From NCBI RefSeq assembly GCF_001874645.1, contig NZ_CP017886.1, positions 4,152,001 to 4,216,000 of the forward strand: 64,000 nucleotides of DNA, in the 5' to 3' direction. Position 1 is the first letter of the stretch, and each line of letters begins with the position of its first letter. The notes under the pieces are model-generated. The model saw nothing but the letters and a program-made list of their open reading frames with translations. It had not been told where the DNA came from and searched no databases. Below, piece by piece: positions 26,010 through 33,993 of the stretch. The translations under genes were made by a program, and so were the position numbers. This DNA comes from Pseudomonas frederiksbergensis. Lineage in GTDB: Bacteria; Pseudomonadota; Gammaproteobacteria; Pseudomonadales; Pseudomonadaceae.

Positions 26010-26918
26010 ATGGAACACCAACCTCTGACCCACCCGGTCGGCGCCGCTGTCACGCGCCCCCGCCTCGGCGTTTCGCCAACGACGCGCGCCTGGTTTTTTC
26101 TTTCGCCATCGATGCTGTTTCTCGGTGTGCTGATGGCTGCCAGCCTGCTGGTGTTGCGCATGAGCGTGGGCACCAAAGGCGCAGAATGGACCGGCTTCAG
26201 CCTGGCCAGTTATGCCCAGTTGCTGGAACCCTATTACCTCAAATCCCTGATATTGACCTTGCGTCTGGCGTTGTTCAGCGCGGTGATTGCCGTGCTGCTG
26301 GCGATCCCGGTGGCGTACACCATGTCGCGGCTCACTTCACCCTTGCTGCGCCGGATATTTCTGGCAGCGGTGCTGTTGCCGTTGCTGGTCAATCTGTTGC
26401 TGCAAAGCTACGGCTGGCTGGTGATTCTAGGCCCCGGCGGAATGCTCAATCAGGCGTTGATGGGGCTTGGCCTGATCAAGCGTCCGATCATGCTGCTGTA
26501 CAACCAGAACGGCGTATTGATGGGCCTGGTACAAACCGCTTTCCCATTGGCCGTGCTGCCGATTGCCAGCGCCATGCGCGGCGTCGCGCGGACCTACGAA
26601 GAAGCCGCGGCAACCTTGGGCGCGAGTCGCTTTCAGGTGTTCCGCCAAATCGTGTTGCCGATGAGCCTGCCGGGGATTATCACCGGCGCGACCCTGGTGT
26701 TTGCCTACAACGCCAGCAGCTTCGTGGTGCCTTTGCTGCTGGGTGGCCGGCGCGTGCCGATGCTTGCGGTGATGGTGCATGACCAGATCGCCCCGCTGAT
26801 GAACTGGCCTGCGGCTTCCGCTGCTGGTGTGGTGCTGATCGTCACCACGCTGGCGATCATGACCTTGTCCGAATACATCACTGGCCGTCGTCGGCGCATG
26901 CTGGAGGCTTCGCAATGA
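26010..26918 (+). CDS. ABC transporter permease, PotB-like
   Basis: The 302-residue inner-membrane permease has six hydrophobic segments. The EAA loop reads RTYEEAAATLGASRFQVFRQIVLPMSLPGI (cited as its halves EEAAATLGAS and FRQIVLPMSLPG), which contacts the ATPase. It overlaps the second permease gene by ATGA. The N-terminal 30 residues are cytoplasmic and Pro-rich. Its role is one half of the membrane channel of the polyamine-type importer. Confidence 0.92.
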   Translation: MEHQPLTHPVGAAVTRPRLGVSPTTRAWFFLSPSMLFLGVLMAASLLVLRMSVGTKGAEWTGFSLASYAQLLEPYYLKSLILTLRLALFSAVIAVLLAIPVAYTMSRLTSPLLRRIFLAAVLLPLLVNLLLQSYGWLVILGPGGMLNQALMGLGLIKRPIMLLYNQNGVLMGLVQTAFPLAVLPIASAMRGVARTYEEAAATLGASRFQVFRQIVLPMSLPGIITGATLVFAYNASSFVVPLLLGGRRVPMLAVMVHDQIAPLMNWPAASAAGVVLIVTTLAIMTLSEYITGRRRRMLEASQ

Positions 26919-27763
26919 GCACGTTGATCAAGAGGCGCCAGTCGCTGTTACCTGGCGATACCGGGAAGTTTGCCGGCGTGTTGTCCGGTTTCATCCTGCT
27001 GCTGGCGGTACTGCCGATTCTGACCATGATCGTCATGTCGTTCAGTGGCGCGTCGAATCTCGATTTCCCGCCCAGCAGCTACAGCCTGCAATGGTATCGG
27101 GCCGCCTGGCACACCTTCGTGTCGCCGGATGCCAGCGATGTGCTGAGCCTGGGCAAAGCCATGTCCACCAGCCTGATGGTGGCGTGCCTGACCATGGTCT
27201 TCGCGACCCTCATCGCGGTGCCGGCGGCCTATGCGCTGACCCGTTGCGAGTTCCGTGGCAAGGCAGTGGCGCTGCAATTGATGTCGCTGCCGTTGGTGTT
27301 CCCGATGGTGGTATTGGGCCTGGCACTGCTGCTGGTGTTCGACAGCCTGCCGTTCCAGATGACCACCTCGCGGCTGGTGATTGCCCACGTCATTCTGGCG
27401 TTGCCGTTCGTGGTGAAGAACTGCACGGCGGCGATGCTTTCCATCGGCAGTGAAGTCGAAGAGGCCGCACAGATGCTCGGCGCTTCGCCGACGCGGGCGA
27501 TAGTCGATGTGGTGGTGCCGTTGATGAAGTCGGGGATCCTCGCGGGGATGCTGCTGGCGTTCATCGTCTCGTTCAACGAGTTCACCGTGACCTACTTCCT
27601 CTACACCATCGATGTCATGACCGTGCCGATCTGGATGTACAGCCGCACCGTCTCGTCGCTGGACCCAACCGTATTCTCGTTTGCCGTGCTAATTGTGCTG
27701 ATCGACTTCGTCCTGATCTGGGCGTTGGAGAAGCTGGTTGGCGAAGGTGGCGTCTCGTTTTGA
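26915..27763 (+). CDS. ABC transporter permease, PotC-like
   Basis: The 282-residue second permease has six hydrophobic segments and the EAA loop EEAAQMLGAS ... VVPLMKSGIL. It starts in an ATGA overlap with the first permease and is followed 18 bases later by the ATPase gene. It forms the heterodimeric channel with the PotB-like protein. Confidence 0.92.
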   Translation: MSTLIKRRQSLLPGDTGKFAGVLSGFILLLAVLPILTMIVMSFSGASNLDFPPSSYSLQWYRAAWHTFVSPDASDVLSLGKAMSTSLMVACLTMVFATLIAVPAAYALTRCEFRGKAVALQLMSLPLVFPMVVLGLALLLVFDSLPFQMTTSRLVIAHVILALPFVVKNCTAAMLSIGSEVEEAAQMLGASPTRAIVDVVVPLMKSGILAGMLLAFIVSFNEFTVTYFLYTIDVMTVPIWMYSRTVSSLDPTVFSFAVLIVLIDFVLIWALEKLVGEGGVSF

Positions 27764-27781
27764 TTTCTTGAGGTGATTAAC

Positions 27782-28837
27782 ATGACTGGTCTGATTCTGG
27801 AAAACGTCGAGAAACGCTACGGCACGGCGTGCGCGGTCAAGGACGTCAATCTGCACCTGCCTGAGGGCAAACTGGTGTGTTTTCTCGGCCCTTCGGGCTG
27901 TGGCAAAACCACCTTGCTGCGGATGATCGCCGGCCTGGAAACCCTGAGCGGCGGTGAAATTCGTCTGGACGGTGAAGACATTGGCCATACGCCGGCGCAC
28001 TTGCGCAACTTCGGCATGGTGTTTCAGTCGTTGGCGCTGTTCCCGCACATGACGGTCGGCGAGAACATTGCCTATCCGCTGAAACTGCGGAACGTGAGCA
28101 AGGCCGATCAGCAAGCGCGGGTGACTGAATTGCTGCAACTGATTCAGCTGCAAGAGATGGTTGATCGTCCGGTGTCGAAACTCTCCGGTGGTCAGCGTCA
28201 GCGCGTGGCGATTGCCCGGGCGATTGCCACGCACCCGAAAATCCTCCTGCTCGACGAGCCGCTGTCGGCACTGGACGCCAAGCTGCGCGAGTCGATGCAA
28301 GTAGAGATTCGTCAGCTTCAGCAACGCTTGAACATCACCACCATCATGGTTACCCACGACCAGCGCGAAGCCATGACCATGGCCGATATCGTGGTGGTGT
28401 TGGGCGAGAATCGGGTGCAGCAGGTGGGTACGCCGATCGAGATCTATCGTCACCCGGCCAACGAGTTTGTCGCCGACTTTATCGGCTCCGGGAACATTTT
28501 TCCGGCCACGGCGCTGGGCGGTGGCCGAGTCGGTTTGCCCGGTGGCGATGCGCTTCAAGTGCCGATTTGCAGCAGCATCGTGGTCGGCGAGAAGGTCAGG
28601 ATGCTGGTGCGTCCCGAGGACCTGCAACTGTCGCATCCGCAGGCAACCGCGGGTAATCGGCTGCTGGGTAAAGTGACGTTTGTGCGGGATATCGGGGCGA
28701 CCATCGAAACCACGGTCGAGTGTTCCGGGGTCTCGCTGACGGCGTTGAGCACACCGTGCCAGGGCATCGGCCTGAGCATCGGCAACCCGGTGTCGGTGAC
28801 TATTCCGTCTGAAGCCTGCCGCGTACTTGCCCCCTGA
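27782..28837 (+). CDS. ABC transporter ATP-binding protein, PotA-like
   Basis: The 351-residue ATPase has Walker A GPSGCGKTT (about residues 35-43), Q-loop MVFQSLALFPHMT, signature LSGGQRQRVAIARA, Walker B ILLLDEPLSALD and switch His in VTHDQREA. A C-terminal TOBE-type regulatory domain (about residues 270-350) is typical of polyamine importers. GAGGTG before the ATG at 27782 decides the start over a codon three triplets earlier. It energises import by the two upstream permeases. Confidence 0.95.
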   Translation: MTGLILENVEKRYGTACAVKDVNLHLPEGKLVCFLGPSGCGKTTLLRMIAGLETLSGGEIRLDGEDIGHTPAHLRNFGMVFQSLALFPHMTVGENIAYPLKLRNVSKADQQARVTELLQLIQLQEMVDRPVSKLSGGQRQRVAIARAIATHPKILLLDEPLSALDAKLRESMQVEIRQLQQRLNITTIMVTHDQREAMTMADIVVVLGENRVQQVGTPIEIYRHPANEFVADFIGSGNIFPATALGGGRVGLPGGDALQVPICSSIVVGEKVRMLVRPEDLQLSHPQATAGNRLLGKVTFVRDIGATIETTVECSGVSLTALSTPCQGIGLSIGNPVSVTIPSEACRVLAP

Positions 28838-28853
28838 CCCGCCATAACACAAT

Positions 28854-28942
28854 CCCCCCGTAGGAGCTGGCGCAGCCTGCGATCTTTTGACTTTACATCT
28901 GAAAGATCAAAAGATCGCAGGCTGCGCCAGCTCCTACGGGGG
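28854..28942. repeat. REP pair, abutting two stop codons
   Basis: Near-perfect arms (CCCCCGTAGGAGCTGGCGC... and the inverse) fill the gap between the convergent ATPase and AraC genes; the right arm ends directly at the araC stop. Confidence 0.95.
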
Positions 28943-29872
28943 TTAGACAGACATCCGCAACCGCGCCAGATCCCGCAACGGTGGCGCGCCAAACAGCCGG
29001 CTGTATTCGCGGCTGAACTGCGAGGGGCTTTCATAGCCCACGCGGTAGCCCGCCGCCGAGGCGTCGATGCCTTCGGCGAGCATCAAGCGCCGCGCCTCTT
29101 GCAGGCGCAGTTGCTTCTGATATTGCAGTGGACTCATCGCCGTCATCGCCTTGAAGCGATGGTGCAGGGTCGACACGCTCAGGTTCACTTCCTTGGCCAG
29201 CTCATCAATGCGTAACGGCTGCTCGTAGTTGCCGTTAAGCCATTTGATCGCCTGACTGATGCGATGGCTCTGGCTGTTGGCGACGGCGATCTCATACAAC
29301 CGGTGTCCCTGTTGGCTGCGCAACAAGCGATAGAGAATCTCCCGACGAATCAGCGGCGCGAGCATGGCGATGTCCTTCGGGGTGTCGAGCAAGCGCGCCA
29401 GGCGCAGCACTGCGTCGAGCATCGGCTGATCCAGTTGTTCGACATACAGGCCGCGTCCGGCAGGGCGGGTGGGCACGCCGATGGGCCCGGCGTCGGCAAT
29501 CAATGCGGTGATTTCCGCCGGATCGATATCCAGGCGCAAGGCAAGGTTGGGATGTTCGCTCGACACGTTGACCACGCGTCCACTGAGGGGCATCGAGACC
29601 GAAACCACCAGGTAATTGAGGGGGTCGTAATTGAAGTATTCGTCTGCCAGTCGAACTTCCTTGCGACCTTGGGCGAGGATGCACAACGCGGGTTGCGCCA
29701 GCCCGGGCGAGAAGTCGTGTGGGGTGCTGTGGCGCGCCAGAATCAGCGAGTCGATGGCGGTCGCGTAGGCGCCATCCTCGGTGGTGTTGCGACGGATGAT
29801 CGTGGCCAGTTCCGCGCGCTGTTTTTCCATCTCGGCGTCCAGCAGGGCGTGAGTATGATCCGGAGGCGACAT
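28943..29872 (-). CDS. AraC-family regulator with AraC_N sensor domain
   Basis: The 309-residue regulator has an N-terminal AraC_N domain (ILAQGRKEVRLADEYFNYDP at about residues 70-90, typical of this branch) and C-terminal helix-turn-helices (IDELAKEVNLSVSTLHHRFK and YRVGYESPSQFSREYSRLFG). GAGG lies about nine bases before the ATG at 29872; ATGs at 29881 and 29908 are alternatives. Target genes and inducer are unknown; regulators of this branch often control adjacent oxidoreductases. Confidence 0.88.
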   Translation of the reverse strand: MSPPDHTHALLDAEMEKQRAELATIIRRNTTEDGAYATAIDSLILARHSTPHDFSPGLAQPALCILAQGRKEVRLADEYFNYDPLNYLVVSVSMPLSGRVVNVSSEHPNLALRLDIDPAEITALIADAGPIGVPTRPAGRGLYVEQLDQPMLDAVLRLARLLDTPKDIAMLAPLIRREILYRLLRSQQGHRLYEIAVANSQSHRISQAIKWLNGNYEQPLRIDELAKEVNLSVSTLHHRFKAMTAMSPLQYQKQLRLQEARRLMLAEGIDASAAGYRVGYESPSQFSREYSRLFGAPPLRDLARLRMSV

Positions 29873-30210
29873 GCGAAACATCCTCGGCAAGGTTGATGAG
29901 AGGGGCACAGCTTAAATTTGTGCAAGCCAGGACGGTAGGCAAATCCTGCGCAAAACTTGCCTGATTCTGCTGCGCTGGTGCATTCAGCATAGAGATCACG
30001 AACATAACGCGAGAAAACTTGCTTGAAATACCTTTGTCACATTTCCGGAGCTGGCCTTGCGCTGGTTTGGCGACCGTCAGGTGCGGGTGCAGGATTGTGC
30101 AATAAGCCGGCAGGAATCGACTAACGGGCCTAACGCCCGTCGCTTAATCTCTGTTCCTGTCGCAGCCTCTCTCAAGGCTGCCGATTGCTTTCACTTTGGG
30201 AGAGTCGAAC
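29873..30210. other. 338-base divergent intergenic region
   Basis: This lies between the AraC regulator and the ABM-domain gene. It probably holds both promoters. I see a short palindrome (CTAACGGGC CTAA CGCCCGTCG type) at about 30120-30140 but no REP, terminator or convincing small gene. Confidence 0.5.
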
Positions 30211-30576
30211 ATGTCCACGCAGATCCCTGTCAGCCATATGGCTTTTGTCCGCGCCCGCGCTGGCCGCTCGATGGAGTTGGGCGCGCGTTTGAGCGGCCTG
30301 ATCGAACCGTCGCGTCAGGCCAGCGGTTGCCTGCACTTTGCCTTGCAGCATTCGTTGTGCGATCCCGAACTGTGGCTGGTGTCTGGTTTTTGGGTCGACC
30401 AACACGCCATGACGGCCTACTTCAGCACCCCGGCCATGCAGGTATTTGCCGAGCTGGTGCAGGAATTGGTGGTCAACAGCCTGGATTTTCACACCTTCTG
30501 CGAAGTCTCGGCGGCTCAGGCTCGCGGCGAATATCCGCAGTTCAACGCAGCACCGTTGCACCAGTTGGCCAGCTGA
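30211..30576 (+). CDS. Antibiotic biosynthesis monooxygenase (ABM)-domain protein
   Basis: The 121-residue small cytoplasmic protein has the ferredoxin-like ABM fold (VRARAGRSMELGARLSGLI, then QASGCLHFALQHS). Such proteins act as small monooxygenases or quinol-modifying enzymes without cofactor. GGGAG precedes the ATG. It is divergent from the AraC regulator and may be its target. The length is slightly above the usual 95-105, with an extra C-terminal tail. Confidence 0.8.
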   Translation: MSTQIPVSHMAFVRARAGRSMELGARLSGLIEPSRQASGCLHFALQHSLCDPELWLVSGFWVDQHAMTAYFSTPAMQVFAELVQELVVNSLDFHTFCEVSAAQARGEYPQFNAAPLHQLAS

Positions 30577-30618
30577 CGGTTTAGAATGGCCGACTTTCCA
30601 TTGGCCAGGATCCGCGAC

Positions 30619-30849
30619 ATGGCACGTAAAGAGTTTGCACAGTTTGAAGCCGTTTCCGCCGTAGTACCGGGTGAGGGAGGCTACAGCGCCGCCATCGCCG
30701 TCAAAGCCCTGGGTGGCTCAGGCGCCCCGCGCTTTCACAAAATCCTCGATGAGCAGAAATTCAAGACTGCCTTTGAAGCCGATCAAGCTGCCGAGCAGAC
30801 GCTTGAGCAGTTGACCGACGTCGCTGAAGACGGCGAGCTGGTCTGGTAA
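30619..30849 (+). CDS. Conserved small protein of unknown function (76 residues)
   Basis: Starts MARKEFAQFEAV after AGGATC; the frame can be extended to 30586, but the closer site is better. It has an alpha/beta look, no membrane segment and an acidic C-terminus (EDGELVW). It follows the ABM gene by 42 bases on the same strand. I do not recognise a domain. Confidence 0.6.
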   Translation: MARKEFAQFEAVSAVVPGEGGYSAAIAVKALGGSGAPRFHKILDEQKFKTAFEADQAAEQTLEQLTDVAEDGELVW

Positions 30850-30858
30850 CGATCTGGC

Positions 30859-31491
30859 TCAGGCCTTGGTCGCCCCCGGTCGGAACATCTTGAACAAGGC
30901 CTCAGGTCCCAACTGGAAATAATCCGCCGGCCCGCCGCCGCGCAGAATCGGTTCTGCCGCGGCGGTGTCGTACACCCCATCCTTGAGCAGCCATTTGGCA
31001 ATATGCACGGCGACCACTTCGCCGAGGATCAGCCAGCTCGGCACCACTTCCTTGTCTGCGCGTTGCAACTGAATGATCTGCGTGACCTTGCATTCGAAGG
31101 ACACCGGGCTTTCGGCGACCCGCGGCACCTGAATGATTTTCGATGCTGCCGGCGTCAGTCCGGCCAGTTCGAATTCGTTGACGTCGGCCGGGACCATCGC
31201 GCAACTCTGGTTCATCTGCTCGGCCAGCGGGCGGGTGGCCAGGTTCCAGGCGAATTCGCCGGTCTGCTCGATGTTGTTCAGGCTGTCTTTACGGCCGACG
31301 CTTGAGAACCCGATGATCGGCGGAATGTAGTTGAATGCGTTGAAAAAACTGTACGGCGCGAGGTTCAGCCGACCTTCGGCATCCTGTGAGGAAATCCAGC
31401 CGATAGGCCGCGGGCCGACAATGGCGTTGAACGGGTCGTGGGGCAGGCCATGGCCCCGGGCGGGTTCGTAGTAGTGAATATCATCAGACAT
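30859..31491 (-). CDS. Flavin reductase-like FMN-binding protein
   Basis: The 210-residue protein has the split-barrel flavin reductase fold: FNAIVGPRPIGWISS and LNLAPYSFFNAFNYIPPIIGFSS are the FMN-contact segments. It may supply reduced flavin or carry FMN itself. The ATG at 31491 matches the family start (DDIHYYEPARGHGLPHDPF); the frame runs further to 31836 through low-complexity sequence and is not used. It is convergent with the small gene at 30619. Confidence 0.9.
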   Translation of the reverse strand: MSDDIHYYEPARGHGLPHDPFNAIVGPRPIGWISSQDAEGRLNLAPYSFFNAFNYIPPIIGFSSVGRKDSLNNIEQTGEFAWNLATRPLAEQMNQSCAMVPADVNEFELAGLTPAASKIIQVPRVAESPVSFECKVTQIIQLQRADKEVVPSWLILGEVVAVHIAKWLLKDGVYDTAAAEPILRGGGPADYFQLGPEALFKMFRPGATKA

Positions 31492-31636
31492 GGCGGACTC
31501 TTGCGCAGACGTAAGGGGGAAGGTTGCCATAGTGCAAGTCATTGACGGTGAATGCCACTTTCGGAACGTCGGTTTTGCGCGGTGCCAGAAACAACTAAGC
31601 CCGACCGAAGCCGGGCTGTGAAGTCTGCCCGAGGTG

Positions 31637-31963
31637 TTAGCTGATAGCGGCGGCAGTACCGGTGCGGTCAAAACCATCGGCGGCGACAGCGCCAGCAGTA
31701 CCGGTGTGATCAAAACCATCAGACGCGACTTTGGCCGAGCCAGTGCGATCGAAGCCGTCAGCAGCGACTTTGGCCGAGCCAGTGCGATCGAAGCCATCGG
31801 CGGCGAAAGACGCGGAGCCCGTGTGGTCGTAACCATCGGCAGCTACCGCGGCAGAACTTTCAGTGGTGAAAGCGGCAGAACCGGTGCGGTCATAACCGTC
31901 GGCGGCGAAGGTGTTGGCAGCCAGTACGGAGAGGGTCAGAGCGAGGATCAGTTGGGTTTTCAT
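31637..31963 (-). CDS. Secreted repeat protein, six DG[FY]DxTG[ST]A repeats
   Basis: The 108-residue protein has a clear signal peptide (residues 1-21, ending NTFA) and then six copies of a motif DG[FY]D[RH]TG[ST]A, mostly with a 13-residue (39-base) period. Nothing but repeats follows the signal. Relatives in P. fluorescens are annotated as phage infection proteins, a name I would not rely on. The regular Asp/Gly/Thr spacing might bind metal or sugar, but this is a guess. The opposite strand is also open here only because of the repeats. Confidence 0.8.
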   Translation of the reverse strand: MKTQLILALTLSVLAANTFAADGYDRTGSAAFTTESSAAVAADGYDHTGSASFAADGFDRTGSAKVAADGFDRTGSAKVASDGFDHTGTAGAVAADGFDRTGTAAAIS

Positions 31964-32277
31964 GATGTGTACTCCAGGTTCGTTTGCGTGTTGTGCGTTG
32001 GGTATGGCGTTCATACTACGCATGTAAATTTGATTAAAAAGCGCAAATAAATGCTTAAATCAATCTGATTTATCGATGTTTGTTCCATCGCAGACTGTTT
32101 TCAGACGCTGCTTGGAAGCCTGCATTCTGTATACGTGCGAGACGTCGGTATGGATTCAGATGGCAGCAGAATGTCGGCTGGGAATTAACGGATCATTAAT
32201 CGAGCTGAACCCCCGAAGCAGGACCGTCTGGGTATTGGTGGGGGCTGCCGAGTTGTCTTGAGTTTTGGTGTGCCCAA

Positions 32278-32352
32278 GAAGATCGCAGCCTGCGGCAGCT
32301 CCTACGGGATGTATGCCGATCTTTTGTAGGAGCTGCCGGAGGCTGCGATCTT
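32278..32352. repeat. REP pair
   Basis: AAGATCGCAGCCTGCGGCAG and its inverse (CTGCCGGAGGCTGCGATCTT), one mismatch pair, loop about 18 bp. Confidence 0.95.
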
Positions 32353-32373
32353 GACGGTCTGTCTGAAACACAA

Positions 32374-32408
32374 CGCGCAAGGGCCTTGCACCCTTGCGCG
32401 TATTTTTT
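32374..32408. terminator. Hairpin terminator after kgtP
   Basis: Stem CGCGCAAGGG / CCCTTGCGCG with a seven-base loop. The T-run is better on the plus strand, but kgtP on the minus strand is the only gene reading into it, so it may work imperfectly or in both directions. Confidence 0.6.
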
Positions 32409-32413
32409 GCCTG

Positions 32414-33733
32414 TTAGTCAGTCTCGATCCGCGAGTGTTTGCGGGTGTCTTTCATGGTCACGTACACCAGCAACGACACCGCGATGCAGGCGGTGACATA
32501 CCAGTAGTAACCGGTTTCCATGCCAATGCTCTTGAACCACAGGGCAATGTATTCAGCCGTACCGCCGAAGATCGACACGGTCAGCGCATACGGCAGGCCG
32601 ACGCCCAGGGCGCGGATTTCGGTGGGGAACAGTTCGGCTTTGACCACCGCGTTGATCGAGGTGTAGCCGCTGACGATGATCAGTGCCGCCATGATCAGGA
32701 AGAACGCGCCCCACCAGGTCTGGATGGTGTGCAGTGTGGTGAGGATCGGCACAGTGAACAGGGTGCCCAGAATGCCAAAGGCAATCAGGATCGGTCGCCG
32801 CCCGACTTTATCCGACAAGCCGCCAATAACCGGTTGCAGGCACATGAACAGGAACAGCGTGGCCGCCGAAATGGTGGTGGAGTCGGAAATGCTCATACCG
32901 ACGGTGTTCACCAGGTACTTCTGCATGTAGGTGGTGTAGGTGTAGAAGGCCAAAGTGCCGCCCATGGTCAGGCCGACCACGGTCATCAGTTCCTTGGGAT
33001 GACGCAGCAGGGTGCGCATGGCACTTTCTTTGGACTTTTCTTTCTTGGTGAACGACTCGGTTTCTTCCATTCCGCGACGCAGGTACAGCGCCACGACCGC
33101 GCACAAGGCACCGATGGCAAACGGAATACGCCAGCCCCAATCGTACAGTTGTTCGGTGGTCAGGGTTTGTTGCAGCACGATCAGCACGCCCAGGGCGATG
33201 AGCTGGCCGGAGATCAGTGTCACGTACTGGAAGCTGGAGAAGAAGCCGCGACGTTCCTTGGTCGCCATCTCGCTCAAATAGGTTGCCGAGGTGCCGTACT
33301 CGCCACCGACCGACAGGCCTTGCAGCAAACGGGCGAACACCAGCAGGATCGGTGCGCCGACGCCGATGGTTTCATAACCCGGGCTCAACGCGATGATCAG
33401 CGAGCCGAAACACATCAGATACACCGAAGCCATCAACGCAGCTTTACGCCCGGCGCGGTCGGCGTACAGGCCCATCAGCCAGCCACCGATCGGGCGCATC
33501 AGGAAGCCCACGGCGAAAATCGCAGCGGTGTTCAACAGTTGGGCGGTGGTGTCGCCTTTGGGGAAAAAGGCTTTGGCGAAGTACAGCGAGAAGGCGGCGT
33601 AGACGTACCAGTCGTACCACTCGACCATGTTGCCGACAGAGCCGCTGAAGATCGATTTGATGCGGCTGGCAGTGGTTTTTTCTTTGGCAGGCACAGCGGC
33701 CGACCCAAGAGGCAGGGTTTGTGAGTTATCCAT
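32414..33733 (-). CDS. kgtP: Alpha-ketoglutarate permease (MHS family)
   Basis: The 439-residue inner-membrane proton symporter of the metabolite:H+ symporter family has 12 hydrophobic segments. The opening GNMVEWYDWYVYAAFSLYFA (in two parts, GNMVEWYDWY and VYAAFSLYFA) and RPIGGWLMGLYADRAGRK are hallmarks of KgtP. GAAGGA precedes the ATG. It lies next to a DctB/DctD-type two-component system read on the same strand, and a sigma54-type promoter sequence precedes it. In P. aeruginosa the MifS/MifR pair controls an alpha-ketoglutarate transporter of this family, which matches this neighbourhood. Confidence 0.92.
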   Translation of the reverse strand: MDNSQTLPLGSAAVPAKEKTTASRIKSIFSGSVGNMVEWYDWYVYAAFSLYFAKAFFPKGDTTAQLLNTAAIFAVGFLMRPIGGWLMGLYADRAGRKAALMASVYLMCFGSLIIALSPGYETIGVGAPILLVFARLLQGLSVGGEYGTSATYLSEMATKERRGFFSSFQYVTLISGQLIALGVLIVLQQTLTTEQLYDWGWRIPFAIGALCAVVALYLRRGMEETESFTKKEKSKESAMRTLLRHPKELMTVVGLTMGGTLAFYTYTTYMQKYLVNTVGMSISDSTTISAATLFLFMCLQPVIGGLSDKVGRRPILIAFGILGTLFTVPILTTLHTIQTWWGAFFLIMAALIIVSGYTSINAVVKAELFPTEIRALGVGLPYALTVSIFGGTAEYIALWFKSIGMETGYYWYVTACIAVSLLVYVTMKDTRKHSRIETD

Positions 33734-33794
33734 GACGGATCCTTCATTTAATTGTTTTTGTGGAGCGCGCGTAAACGCAGCCTGCGAGGGCTAT

Positions 33795-33810
33795 AGCAGG
33801 AGCTGTGCCA
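33795..33810 (-). promoter_or_regulatory. Candidate sigma54 promoter for kgtP
   Basis: On the minus strand TGGCACAGCTCCTGCT has the GG and GC doublets ten bases apart required by sigma54 (consensus TGGCAC-N5-TTGCW, one mismatch), about 62 bases before the kgtP start. The adjacent regulator carries GAFTGA and would activate it. The sequence also resembles a decayed REP, which lowers confidence. Confidence 0.5.
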
Positions 33811-33900
33811 GTTGGGATAGGGCCGGTTTAGAGGGGGTTGCGGGAATGAGTGAGCGGAAATCCGCTTATCGGTCAGGGGTGGGTAAGCGGAAAACCGCCG

Positions 33901-33980
33901 AAAAGATCGCAGCCTTCGGCAGCTCCTACAGTGGATCCGCGTACACCCCGTAGGAGCTGCCGCAGGCTGCGATCTTTTGA
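33901..33980. repeat. REP pair
   Basis: AAAAGATCGCAGCCTTCGGC arm and inverse (GCCGCAGGCTGCGATCTTTT) between kgtP and the response regulator gene. Confidence 0.95.
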
Positions 33981-33993
33981 TCTTGACGATCGA

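Larger units (their letters stand above)
31964..32413. other. 450-base intergenic region
   Basis: It holds the promoter side of the secreted repeat protein (AT-rich at about 32025-32085), one REP pair and a hairpin with T-run. The 61-codon frame at 32076-32261 has no ribosome-binding site or family look and is not accepted. Confidence 0.5.

Noticed and set aside
31637..31963. Regular 39-base repeats considered as a CRISPR array
   Set aside because: The repeats are in-frame coding units without unique spacers, and no cas genes are present.
31634..32050. Plus-strand frame opposite the secreted repeat protein
   Set aside because: It is open only because the 39-base repeats leave all frames free of stops; the minus-strand frame has a signal peptide and a start signal.
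32076..32261. 61-codon frame in the gap before kgtP
   Set aside because: No ribosome-binding site, no domain, and it runs up to a REP pair; probably chance.
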